Notes under the pieces: model-generated | What the model was told of the DNA's origin: nothing | The model's input: only the letters and a program-made list of their open reading frames with translations | The model's database searches: none | In this document: piece after piece, positions 33,526 to 44,744 of the stretch | Layout of the letters: every line of letters starts with the position of its first letter | Position numbering within the stretch: the stretch's first letter is position 1 | Program-made: the position numbers and the translations under genes | Assembly (NCBI RefSeq): GCF_002127325.2 | Contig: NC_035443.2 | Span: 146,826,915 to 146,890,914, forward strand | Length of the DNA: 64,000 nucleotides | Origin: Helianthus annuus | Lineage: Eukaryota; Streptophyta; Magnoliopsida; Asterales; Asteraceae | Direction of reading: 5' to 3'

Positions 33526-34523
33526 TGATGTGTGTAAAATGCAACATATAAATCACATCAATTAAGGCATAAAACTAACCCTTTTTAAGTACTAATGTTG
33601 GAAAAAGAGTGTTTTTGTCTTCCTTTTGTATTTTCAGGATGAAATGAGCTCAAAATCACAAAAGAAGCAAAAAGACAACTAATTCTACCATAAATACAAG
33701 AAAAGGAACAAAAGTGGACTGCCCGGACCCTCAACGGCACCTCCCAAGGCAAAGGAGAAGAAACAGAGTCTGAACACGCCCCGTGTCCAGCGAACACGGG
33801 GGCGTGCCCAGGAAGCAGCAGAAAAGACAAACCAGTAGAAGCTTCCATTGCCCACCACGGGGCCGTGTCCAGCGGGCACGGGGGCGTGGTGAAAGTACAG
33901 CAGGCGCATTAATTGTAATTCGCAATTACAATTAATGAAGAGAGAGAATGTCAGGCGGGCACGGGGCCGTGTCCAGCGGACACGGGGCCGTGTCCAGCCT
34001 TCTGTTCAGCCTATAAATAGAGGAGCTTGGCTTCATTATTCTCTCATCCCTTGGCACACCACCTCTCTCACACTTCATCCACCACCCACCACCACCATAA
34101 CACCATCATCCACCACCATCATCCATTGTCCATCGTAGAGTGTGTGAGTCGTCTCGGGATCCAAGATTGATCGTAAGAGTTCTTGACAATCAAGGCCATG
34201 TTTGCCTAAGTCTCTTACGTCACTTGGTGAAGACAAGTGTTTAGTATAATACTTTTTATTTTTAATCTTTTGCACTTTTTATTTGGTTTTGTATTAATGA
34301 CTTTAATAACTAGTTACTTATGTTGAAGGTGATCTTTCCTTATCGTTTGTCCGTGGTGTCTTGGCATTATTTTACTGTCTATATAAAATAAAAGATTTTC
34401 ACCATTCATATCTCCACGGTCTATATGGAGGTATGTTGGCTACCTGGTCGGGGGTTAAGGGAACGGTTTGGTAAGGGTCTTGCCCTTGTTCAGCGTTTAG
34501 AGGTCCTGCTTGGGACCTGGGTC
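33526..34523 (+). repeat. Tat-like 5' LTR, truncated
   Basis: It matches 36108-37105 with about six differences, mostly C/T or G/A. It stops at GGGACCTGGGTC and switches to interior sequence, so the last ~696 bp of the LTR and the primer site are deleted. Confidence 0.9.
33775..34020 (+). promoter_or_regulatory. Tat-like U3: paired CACGGGGCCGTG motifs and TATA box
   Basis: Three pairs of near-palindromes: 33775 with 33795, 33856 with 33877, 33960 with 33981 (start positions). The spacing within pairs is 20-21 bp. A TATA box CTATAAATAG follows at 34011-34020. This repeats in the other LTR at about 36357-36602. The regulatory role is inferred from position. Confidence 0.7.
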
Positions 34524-36107
34524 GTGCTCAACCAACACGGCCCCGTGCTGAGCCCCTGCAGAAAATCACCCAGTTCAGGTAACTGGACACGGGCCGTGTT
34601 CAGCGGACACGCCCCCGTGTCCAGGCTTCTGTTTCAATTCTATAATTTTTGTTACTGGCACTTGACCACGGGGCCGTGCCCGGTCAGCACGGGGCCGTGT
34701 CCAGGACGCCAGTAACATAAATCTTTGCTTTTTAACCCACTTTTACACATTCTAATCAACCAAAAACATTATTTTTGGACACATTGAGGACAGTGTGTAA
34801 TTTAAGTGTGGGGGGGATGCTAAAACCTTGAAATTTTGCAAAATCCTAAACACAAGCCTTACACAAAACTCTATTGGAACCGCTAAACACCCCAAATTTT
34901 TTCAAAAACTTTTTCATTTTTTTTATTTACTTGTCTTAGTTTAAGTTGGGAATAACAAGTTCTAAAAAGGTTATATTTTTACAAGTTTACAACCGATAGC
35001 GTCGTGATAAAAAAAAGAACCAACATAAGAAAATTATGAAACGGCATGACAAGCTTAGTTAAAAATTCGATTATATATACTTGATCACATTAAAAACCCA
35101 TTCCCACAAAAGTGAGTTTTGAGCCTTTATTGAGCATAAAAATATACATATTTAGACTAAATGCTCATTTTTCGTTTCTTGTGTGAATAGCCGCTTGGTT
35201 CTTACAAATCTAGAACTTGCCACAACAATACATTCCCGGTCCTTACCAACTTAAACCCAAGTAAGTAAATGATGGAGGCATTAGGACTAACCATTTTCTT
35301 TCAAAACCATTATTTTTCATTTTTTTTATCACCTACCCAAAATCCCCCTAGATAGCCCCTTTGAGCCTAAATCTTTCATTTCATTACCCCAAAAACCCTT
35401 TTTACCCACCAAAAACCTTTTTATTTATTTTTTTTTCACCCTTTATTTTAGTAACAAGCTCGCTTTTTCGTAAACTCACCTTTTTATGTGACGATCAAAA
35501 AAAAAAATGAAAAATATGATGATGAAGTCAAAAACAAACAAAAGCTATATAAAAGCTTGTTTGGAGAAATACTTCAAAAATAAAAAGTCACTAAAAACAA
35601 GGTACTTCACGAAAACCGACGCTTGTTACGATTTTCGCCCTTTTTACTAACCACTAACCCAACCACCCACCTTTAACCCAAGCCTAACCCTTCACCCAAA
35701 AGTCCTCTTGATATTTACAAAGGTAAAAAGTTAAAAAGGAGGAGGATTGATTGCTTGGCAAGCCTATGGAAGGCGTAAGTTCCATGCCGCTCTCGAGTGA
35801 TTCACTAAAAATATACACCTTCGGCCGAGTGTTGAGTGATCTCCCGTGAGGTATGTAAACTTGTATATAAATGGAATTTTAATAAGGCATGCTATGCCCA
35901 AATAAGTAATTTATCTTATGAAAAGTTCAAAATAAATCATAACGATTAGGATTGTAAATAAATAAAAATAAAACTTATAAAGACCTTGGATTCCCGACAC
36001 TCTAGGACAAGCTAAAAACTTCTCTTCTACCTATTCCATTTGGGAGTGTAAGCCACATTTAAAGAGTTTTGCTTGAGGACAAGCAAAAGTTCAAGTGTGG
36101 GGGTATT
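34524..36107 (+). other. Interior of the Tat-like element
   Basis: No protein domain. More paired GC motifs lie at 34588/34608 and 34667/34688. A purine run AAGTGTGGGGGGG occurs near 34803 and a second purine run touches the 3' LTR. A homologous interior lies at 40480-42394. Confidence 0.7.
36093..36105 (+). promoter_or_regulatory. Tat-like polypurine tract
   Basis: The run AAGTGTGGGGGTA lies immediately before the 3' LTR start at 36108. The equivalent run precedes the other family member's LTR at 42395. Confidence 0.7.
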
Positions 36108-37801
36108 TGATGTGTGTAAAATGCAACATATAAATCACATCAATTAAGGCATAAAACTAACCCTTTTTAAGTACTAATGTTGGAAAAAGAGTGTTTTTGT
36201 CTTCCTTTTGTATTTTCAGGATGAAATGAGCTCAAAATCACAAAAGAAGCAAAAAGACAACTAATTCTACCATAAATACAAGAAAAGGAACAAAAGTGGA
36301 CTGCCCGGACCCTCAACGGCACCTCCCAAGGCAAAGGAGAAGAAACAGAGTCTGAACATGCCCCGTGTCCAGCGAACACGAGGGCGTGCCCAGAAAGCAG
36401 CAGAAAAGACAAACCAGTAGAAGCTTCCATTGCCCACCACGGGGCCGTGTCCAGCGGGCACGGGGGCGTGGTGAAAGTACAGCAGGCGCATTAATTGTAA
36501 TTCGCAATTACAATTAATGAAGAGAGAGAATGTCAGACGGGCACGGGGCCGTGTCCAGCGGACACGGGGCCGTGTCCAGCCTTCTGTTCAGCCTATAAAT
36601 AGAGGAGCTTGGCTTCATTATTCTCTCATCCCTTGGCACACCACCTCTCTCACACTTCATCCACCACCCACCACCACCATAACACCATCATCCACCACCA
36701 TCATCCATTGTCCATCGTAGAGTGTGTGAGTCGTCTCGGGATCCAAGATTGATCGTAAGAGTTCTTGACAATCAAGGCCATGTTTGCCTAAGTCTCTTAC
36801 ATCACTTGGTGAAGACAAGTGTTTAGTATAATACTTTTTATTTTTAATCTTTTGCACTTTTTATTTGGTTTTGTATTAATGACTTTAATAACTAGTTACT
36901 TATGTTGAAGGTGATCTTTCCTTATCGTTTGTCCGTGGTGTCTTGGCATTATTTTACTGTCTATATAAAATAAAAGATTTTCACCATTCATATCTCCACG
37001 GTCTATATGGTGGTATGTTGGCTACCTGGTCGGGGGTTAAGGGAACGGTTTGGTAAGGGTCTTGCCCTTGTTCAGCGTTTAGAGGTCCTGCTTGGGACCT
37101 GGGTCAAATTTAGTAGGATCTCCTTCAATGCCCATAGGTATTGGATGGCGGGGATCCAAACTCTTTGACCCCCTCATAAGTTAACTACTATTAATACTAT
37201 AACCCGGCTATTTAGGGCTGTATCCCTGCTGACTCAGACTACTTAGCCGAGGGTAACGTCACCGCCAAAAGCGGGGCCTACCACAATTTGCATTAATAAC
37301 TTAATTAATTATCTTTCAATAATCCGACCCTTTAGGATTGTATCCTTGCTGACTCAAACTACTGGGTTGAGAGTAACGTCGCCTTCAAAAGAGGGGCCTA
37401 CTACAATAACTAAGATAATCTCTTAAACAAGTGCAAAAGTGCGAAAATAATCAAAGGTTATACTAATACACGTGTCGGATCCAAGTGATTCATCTTGTCT
37501 ATCTGTTTTTATTTTATTTTTATTTTTAGCATTTAGTTAGTTTTTATTTTTCTTAGTTTAAAACATTTTTCTAACTTTTTGATTTGATTAGACGTTGAGG
37601 ATAAACCGGTATTAAAAGCTCTTGTGTCCTTGGACGACCTCGGTATCTTACCAACACTATACTACGTCCACGATGGGTGCACTTGCCCATATGTCTGTTT
37701 AGTGTTAGTGAATATCGTGTTTTATAAATTTAAAACTTGGCTAAAAGTGTAAAAAGGGGCTTAAATACTCATCAAAATAATATTACACTACACACGCATC
37801 A
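36108..37801 (+). repeat. Tat-like 3' LTR (1694 bp)
   Basis: A complete LTR starting TGATGTGTGT and ending ACACGCATCA. It includes the paired GC motifs (about 36357-36570), a TATA box at 36593-36602, and downstream a duplicated block containing GCTGACTCARACTAC (about 37227 and 37349). Confidence 0.95.
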
Positions 37802-37806
37802 GTCAC

Positions 37807-39129
37807 ATATCATCTACATTACAGATTATGCAAGGAATCGCAAAATGACATTTCTGTTGACTTTTTCTAAGCACGTTTGACTCGATATTTGATCTAGTTA
37901 GAGTGGGAATCAGAGGGTGCCCTTTTAGGGGTTTAATGCCCACATGATTGCCATCATAGAACTATCTTTGATTTGACAAATCACTGGACCATTCGTGATT
38001 TATCGCAAAGTCAATCGTTAGTTACGACGGATTGACTCTTAGGCTAAAACTATTAAAAAATGAAACCACAAAGGGTTAGGCAACTTACAGAAGCTTAGTG
38101 CACGACTTAGAATGATAGAGGAAAGCTTTGGAGCTCCAGAAGTGAGTTAGAATGTAGGTTTGAGGTGTGATTCTTTAGTGTGCAATGTAGTGCCTTTTAT
38201 AGTGAATTTCCAAGCACAAGATCACTACAACTCAACCTACAAGGGAGCATGGATGATCAGCAGGTGGCCCTGGTGCTAGGGGGCATGTAGAGGGCGCCCA
38301 TGCTTCAATTAATGCAGCAATGATCGTTCACAAGCTCAAATCATGCATCTGTCCAAAGTTTCTGCATCTGGGTGGTTCACGCGGCCCGCATTAAGATTCA
38401 GACTGGGCTCACGCGGGCCGCCTGAATCTTAATATCAGAACGCGTATATGCAGGAGGCTCGCGGCCCGCTTCGACTTATATGTTTCCCTCAGGCGGGCCG
38501 CCTGGGGCCTGTTTTCAAAGATTTTTAAATCTTTTGTAATGATTAACCGAATCTTTGGTAATTAATAACCTGACCTTTCGGGTTCGAAGGGGTAACTTTG
38601 CGATTTGGCCCTCGATTAATTACAATTAGGGGCCTCGTGCCATTTACCCGCACTATTAAGTCCCCGGTTAGTTCAATTACTATCCGGAAAGCCTTAACTT
38701 TTATTGTTGACGCTTTTAACCCCTCTCATACGAATTTGATCATAACTTTCTCGTTTTAAAGCGGAACTTCACGAAATTTATATAGTACATTCTAGTGAGC
38801 GTATTTTACTGTTACAAAGCCTCGGGTTCGTCAAAGGGTTACTAAGAGGTATAATTAAACATGTTGACACAGTTAACCCCTGCAGCTTGTAATCTCTCAC
38901 TTTCTTCCGCGTTTCGCTTTCGTACGATCCATGATTTATTCGTTTGAAGGTACGAGCATCGTTTAGGGTTACTATACAGTATATTTACCCTTTGTTGACA
39001 TTTATAACCCTCGAATTTACATACTTCCAAGGTTTGTCAACTTTAGTCCTTTATTTAATATTTAATGCCACGTGTAAACTCATGACACGTGTTAACACAT
39101 TATTGGACACAAAATTTCGAGGTGTTACA
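37807..39129 (-). repeat. Tekay-like 5' LTR, part 2 (U3 side)
   Basis: The promoter-bearing part of the 5' LTR, similar to 23201-24523. The GC-core hairpins are at about 38380-38504 and the TATA box at 38193-38204 (minus strand). In the transcription direction the Tat-like insertion comes after this promoter and before gag. Confidence 0.9.
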
Positions 39130-39140
39130 TATTTCCAACA

Positions 39141-40063
39141 GTCTCGATCCTAAAGCGAGTCAATGTTTATGTTACTAGTCATCAAAAAAGGAGTGTTTAT
39201 TAATATTAACAAATATCTCATAAAGACTTGGAATAGTTGAACCAAAGACATATTCGAGTGTCAAAAGAAGATTTAGAGCATTACAAATAAGGAAAATCAA
39301 AGTAATCTATCAAAGCACTATATGGTATCAAATCTTCAGTTATAGTATATCTAGATTTTATAACATTAATTACTAAGTAAGATATACATTATATAAATAC
39401 CCTTTCACATGCAATAGATGAGTTGAGAATTGTGAGAGTTCTAAAGAGTTAAACAATACAATAGATTAACACTTTAAAAGTCTTAGTATGGCCTAGGATT
39501 TCTTTGATTCATACCAACAAAAAAAATAAATTTTCGAAATTGTTCTGATTTGTATCAACAAAGGATATAATTTTGAAAACTAGTTATCCCTCCATTAACT
39601 ACCAACTTTCATCATCCCTCACAATTCACTATTCAATTTTACTTTCTTTTGATTGGTTTAATCCGGATATACTTTCTTTTAAGGGTTACTGGATCTGATC
39701 ACCCCAAACTATTCGCTTTTGGCCGGTGGCACTCTCAACTTTGACTTTTGCTCCCACCATTCCCAACTTATAACACATAGTGTGTCATGACAACCTGTCG
39801 TTAACTAAACACTAACTACGTTAGTTTTTTATGCTGATGTGGCCAATATTTGATGATGTAACTTGTTTTTTTATGAGATGGCAAGGTGACGTGGATCTAG
39901 AGCAAAATAAAATAAAACACCCTCAACCCACCTTTCACCTTCCTTCACCATATTTTCAAGTCTTCTATCTTCAACTCAACCATCATCACCACCGTATAAC
40001 ACTTTTCTCCACCGTATAACACCGGGTGGGAAGACGAAATCCCGGAACCTCCCCCTCTCAATA
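39141..40063. repeat. Direct repeat copy B, right part
   Basis: It continues copy B after E1 and matches copy A from 3024 to 3945. Beyond CTCAATATCG the two copies diverge: copy A meets the Athila LTR, while copy B runs on into a coding-looking stretch. Confidence 0.85.
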
Positions 40064-40162
40064 TCGCCTTCGAGGTTCCGGTGAATCCCGCTCCCCCTCA
40101 AGAAGATGTCGAAGAGGAGCCCCTACATCTTCCTTCCAAGGGAGATATAGAAGATGCTCAAT
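40022..40162 (+). pseudogene. Short coding-like remnant, unknown
   Basis: One frame reads EDEIPEPPPLNIAFEVPVNP and then APPQEDVEEEPLHLPSKGDI up to a stop at about 40160-40162. It is proline- and acid-rich, with codon-like composition unlike its AT-rich surroundings. A diverged start of the same frame is present in copy A (about 3904-3943). It may be the last residues of a retroelement polyprotein, because a Tat-like 3' region follows. I do not recognise the protein. Confidence 0.35.
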
Positions 40163-40344
40163 GATATCTAATTGAGTACTCCCGTAAATAGCTCAAGTCC
40201 TCCAATATCTAACCTTCTTAGATCTAGGAAAGTAGCTATAGGGTTTTCAAATAATGATCTCGGGGAGGCATTCAGCAAGAATCCATCTATCTTAGGTTAA
40301 TTTAGGATTGTAATTTTTATTTCCTTGTACTTGTCTTTTATTTT

Positions 40345-42394
40345 AATGAAATAGAGGTATGGGTGATGATGGCTTAAATAAATGTGTTAAAGGAATTGGA
40401 ACTGCCAGAAAAACGATGAAAAATGGAACTCATGCACCTAGGGCCTCCCGACTCAAAAACTGCAAAACAGTGTCTGCAGCACGGGGCCGTGCTCACCCAG
40501 CACGCCCCCGTGCCCAACCTTCTGATGTCCAAAATCTTCTGCCAAGAAGGTGGCATGGGTCGTGCTCACCCAGCACGCCCCCGTGGCCACCTTACTGTAA
40601 GTCTTTTGTTCCAAATTTGTTACTACCATTTCGGACACGGGGCCGTGTCCCCATAGCTCACCCTCGTGCTAAAAGTGCCAGTAACAAAAAATTTTGCTAT
40701 TTTCACACACTTTTTACACATTTAACCAAAATAAATCCTATTTGGGACACATTGAGGGCAATGTGTAATTTAAGTGTTGGGGGATGATATAACCTTGAAT
40801 CGTTTGTCCTAAAACAAGCCTTACACAAAACTCGCATTGGAACCGCTAATCACCCTAAACTTTTTCAAAAAAAAATATTTTCTTTTACTTGTCTTGGTTT
40901 TGTTGGGTAAAATAAGTTCTAAAATTATGTTTTTACTAATTTACACCTGATAGTGTCGTGATAAAAAAAACAATTAAGAAAATTATGAAAATAAGCATAA
41001 CAAATCTTTCTAAAATTTGAGTACATATACATTTTTACACTACAACCCCTTTTCCCACAAAAGTGAGTTTTGAGCCTTTACCGAGCATATAAAAACACAG
41101 AGTGAATTTCAAGGATTGTTCTTTATCTTTACACCCATTTTCAGGCGTTGTCCTTTATGTTCAAAATTGACGAGTTTTGTCCTTTATGTTTTCATATCAT
41201 ACACGTTTTGTCCTTTAGGCCTAACTCAGTTAGTTTTTCAGTTAAATTTGGTCATATGCTTTGCACATGGGGGCATTTTTGTCAATTCAAAGCTAAGTTC
41301 AACGGCAGATTACAGCTCAAAGCTTCTGCAACCTTTGAATTGACAAAAATGCCCTCATGTACAAAGAACATGACCAAAATTAACTGAAAAACTAACTGGG
41401 TTAAGCCTAAAGGACAAAAAGTGTATGATATAAAAACATAAAGGACAAAACTCGTCAATTTTGAACATAAAGGACAACGCCTGAAAAGGAGTATAAAGAT
41501 AAAGGACAACACTTGAAATTCACTTTAAAAACACATCTTTACTAATTACTCAATTTTCGTTTCTTGTGTGAATGGCCTGTTTGGTTCTCGCAACTCTAGA
41601 ACTTGCCAAAACGATACATTTCAAGTCCTTACTGACACTAATCCAAGTAAGTAAATGATGGAGGCATTAGGATCTACCCATTTTTCACTTCAAAACCTGT
41701 ATTTTTCTTTTCTTTATCAAAAACATCCCCTAGATAAACTTTTTAAACCTTAAAACCTTTTCATTTCTAAACCCACAAAAACAAACCTTTTCATTTTTCT
41801 CCTTTTATTTTTGTAAATATATCGGTTTTAAAATTACGATAATGGCTCAGTTTCAACTTTGGCAAAAAAAATCAGAAAATTTGCCTAAAGTATTTTTGCT
41901 AAGCAACAAAGCAATAGAAAAACCGATATTTTACGTCTTTCGCCATTTCAAAACACACCAAACCCAAACCACAACCTACCCTCCAAAGTCCTCTTGATAT
42001 TTACAAGGGTTAATGTCACAAATGAGGAGGTTTGATTGTTTGTCAAGCCTATAGTAGGAGTGAGTTCCAAACTGGGAATGAGCGATTTCACTTATACATC
42101 TTCGGCTGAGCGTTGAGTGACCACTTGTGAGGTGTGTAAATTTGTATATAACTAAATAGAATTTTATACAGGCATGTTATGCCCAATATAATTAATTTTT
42201 CTTAAATTGTGTTTTAAATAAATCATGACGAATAATATTGTAAATAAAATAAAAACAAAATAAATTTAGAACTTGGATTCCCGACACTCTAAAGATGAGA
42301 CCAAAACCTTCTCTTCTACCTACTCCGTTTGGTGTGTAAGTCACATTTTAGAGTTTTGCTTAAGGATAAACAAAGATTCAAGTGTGGGGGTATT
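40345..42394 (+). mobile_element. Interior of a second Tat-like element, 5' truncated
   Basis: Similar to 34530-36107, including the paired GC motifs (for example about 40481 with 40502) and the ACACATTGAGG...TTTAAGTGTTGGGGG landmark near 40745. No 5' LTR is found. A foldback element is inserted at 41100. Confidence 0.65.
41100..41525. mobile_element. Mutator-type foldback MITE (426 bp)
   Basis: Long inverted arms (about 180 bp each) start GAGTGAATTTC and end GAAATTCACTT. A 10-bp duplication TAAAAACACA flanks it (41090-41099, 41526-41535). The 9-11 bp target size and long arms fit Mutator-like MITEs. The arms contain repeated GTCCTTTATGTT blocks. Confidence 0.85.
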
Positions 42395-44104
42395 TAATGT
42401 ACGTAAAATACAACATATAAATTGTATCAAATACGGCGTAAAACCAACCCTTTTTCGGTACTAATGTTGGGAAAAGCTTGTTTCTTTGTTCCTTTTTAAT
42501 TTACAGGGTCAAAAGAGCTTAAACGCGCAAAAGGAGCAAAATAACAGCAAAAACCAACATTAATATAAAGAAGGAGGATGGACGCAACTCGCGAAGCCCT
42601 CATCCACATCCACACCAAGAAAATAGCAAGATCAAAAGACCTGGCACGGGGCCGTGTCCATCAGACATGGGTCGTGCCCAAGACTGGATTCTCTGCAGAA
42701 AAAATGACAACAACAAAGGACAACAAACAACCAACACGGGGCCGTGCTAAGGCAATACAGGGCGTGGTCAACTCTAAGATTCAGAGAATCTGACATAGTA
42801 AAGCAAGTACATTGACCACGGGTCGTGCCGTTGACACGGGGTCGTGTTAGTACAAGACCTGACACTGCAGTTAATGAAGAAGAGAGAGAGATATGGCCAC
42901 GGGGCCATGCCAGGCGGGCACGGGCCGTGGTGTCCGTCTGTCTTCAGCTATAAATAAGGGTGCTTGGTTCCATTCCAATCCATCCCTTGGCAAACCACTT
43001 CTCTCACACTTGCCACTACTCCACCACCACTACAACACTATCATCTATTTTCCATCATTTAGAGTGTGTAGTAGTCTCGGGATCCAAGATCGATCATAAG
43101 AGTCTTTGTCAAACAAAGGCCATGCTTGGCTAAACTCTTACATCACTTGGTGAAAACAAATCTGTTATGTATTACTTTTTGATTTCCAATCTTTGGCTCC
43201 TTTTTAATTGGGTATGTATTAATGACTTTAATAACTAGTTTTTTATATTGAAGGCGAATTTATCTAACCATTCTTCATATGTTGTTGATTCACGTATTCG
43301 TGTCTTTACGGTCTATATAAAACGTGTTAACTACTTAGAAGGGGGTTAGAAGGGTGGTTGGGTAATTCTATGTCTGGTTTAGTGTATAGATCCTGCGAGA
43401 ACATGGTTCAAGCTTAGTACTACTCCATGGATTGGCTAGGAATGACTGGCCAGACTGAGAGTAAGAAACCGCTTGAACCCCTTATTCATAAAGTACTATT
43501 AAACCTTTAAACCAACCCCGCGAGGACTGTATCCCTGCTGACTCAGACCAAAGGGTTGAGGGTAACGCTGCCTAGAAGGGGGTCTACCACTTTTCGCATT
43601 AATAAATAATAACTTACTTAATTATCTTTCAATAATCTGACCTTGCGGGACCGTATCCCTGCTGACTCAGACCAATATGTTGAGGGTAACGCTGCCTGAA
43701 AAGGGGCCCACTACTATAACTTAAAGATAATCTCTTAAAATGCCCAAAGTGCGGAAATCATCAAAATGATACATAAAAGAGGAGTTGGAACCAAGTGATT
43801 TATTTCTTGTCTATTTGTTTTTCCTTATATTTTATTTTTACTTTTTTTTAGCTTTAAAAACTTTTCATCAAAATTTGGTTAGATTAGACTTTTCATCAAA
43901 AATTTAGCTTTAAAAACTTTTCATCAAAATTTGGACGACCTCGGTGTCTTGCCATCACTATACTACGTCCGTGATGGGTGCATTTTCCCTAACGTGTGTG
44001 TAGAGTGATAGTAGTATATCGTGTTTTATAAATTTAAAACTTGAATTTGCAAGTAAAAAGAGCTAAAATATATCTAAAAAATACAACTACACCCGCGCAC
44101 GTCA
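42395..44104 (+). repeat. Tat-like 3' LTR of the second element
   Basis: About 1.71 kb, homologous to 36108-37801 but clearly diverged. The first bases are TAATG in place of TGATG, and the end is CGCACGTCA. It has a TATA-like CTATAAATAAGG at about 42948 with GC motifs upstream (42644-42930), many with C-to-T type changes. It is older than the copy at 33526. Confidence 0.75.
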
Positions 44105-44157
44105 GTTATCATGGGAGATTGGGAAGAAAATTATATCCGTAACATCAATCGTCTATT

Positions 44158-44368
44158 CAGTGGCGGAGCTTGACCAAAAGTTTCGAGGGGGCGTAAAGTC
44201 ATGCGACCCAAAATTATTTTTCCTATCGTTATATTTCGGGTCGAGCCGACTATTCGATTCGGGTCGGGTCAAATAATAATAGTTCAAAATAAAGCTAAAA
44301 AAATTTCATTGATTCAAAGGACCCGTTCTTACATATAAAAAACTAAACATTATTTAACAAACAAAAGA

Positions 44369-44406
<38 letters not shown>

Positions 44407-44648
44407 GGTACGAGATAAATGAAACCTGGACGAAAAATTACAACTCAGCCCGACGACCTTTAAGATTTAAAGTGGTAACAAACTTTACTTTGATTTATAT
44501 ATTGTATAAATATTTAGGCAAAATAATTGGATGGGCGATCCTATATAATTTTAAAATTTTCGGATGAAAAATCAGAAATTATACACTTCTAACCGAAACA
44601 TTAGAAGGGGCGGGTGCACACCCGGGCACCTACTAACCTACGCCCTTA
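44158..44648. mobile_element. hAT-type MITE, old
   Basis: It starts CAGTGGCGGAGC. It is flanked by an 8-bp duplication with one mismatch (CGTCTATT 44150-44157, CATCTATT 44649-44656). The right terminal repeat is eroded. A (TA)n microsatellite lies inside. Confidence 0.65.
44372..44404. repeat. (TA)n microsatellite
   Basis: About 16 uninterrupted TA units. Confidence 0.95.
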
Positions 44649-44744
44649 CATCTATTAGGTGCTTTTATTACATATCGGGATTGAAAATAAATCATAAAAA
44701 AACAAACTTATTCGAGGTTGGGTGGAGGAAAATTCGATAAATCA

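Larger units (their letters stand above)
33526..37801 (+). mobile_element. Non-autonomous Tat-like LTR retrotransposon
   Basis: It is flanked by a perfect GTCAC duplication (33521-33525, 37802-37806). The right LTR is complete (36108-37801, TGATGTGTG...CGCATCA). The left LTR is only the first 998 bp (33526-34523). The interior has no coding domain. The internal AAGTGTGGGGG run resembles the 3' end of Tat/Athila elements, which is the basis for the lineage name; that assignment is tentative. Confidence 0.85.
21828..39129 (-). mobile_element. Tekay-like Ty3/gypsy (chromovirus) element, coding intact
   Basis: LTR A spans 21828-24523 and LTR B 31501-33525 plus 37807-39129. LTR ends are TGTAACACC...GGGTGTGACA in element sense, and the target duplication is TATTT. 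In element order it has a 5' LTR (broken by a 4.3-kb insertion), primer site, an extra ORF, a repeat-bearing leader, a 1522-codon gag-pol with chromodomain, a polypurine tract and a 3' LTR. The first ~1.1 kb of the two LTRs differs at about a dozen places by eye, so the insertion is fairly recent. Long LTRs plus a C-terminal chromodomain point to the Tekay/Del lineage. Confidence 0.95.
16340..39140 (-). mobile_element. E1: non-coding LTR retrotransposon carrying later insertions
   Basis: E1 has LTRs at 16340-17288 and 21338-21827 plus 39135-39140. The outer 5-bp target duplication is GTCTC (16335-16339 and 39141-39145). On the minus strand the LTR begins TGTTGGAAATA and ends TTTGACA. The primer site is at 21321-21337 and the polypurine tract at 17289-17299. 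The interior (17290-21337) encodes nothing recognisable. One LTR was split by the Tekay element (target TATTT) and the other contains a hAT MITE. It is a LARD-like element that depends on other elements for all proteins. Confidence 0.85.

Noticed and set aside
33585..34715. ORFs reading GHAPV / RARGRVQ-type repeats in the Tat-like LTR and interior (also 36167-36857, 61434-62156)
   Set aside because: They are translations of the CACGGGGCCGTG DNA motifs and occur in several frames at once; no coding bias beyond the motif.
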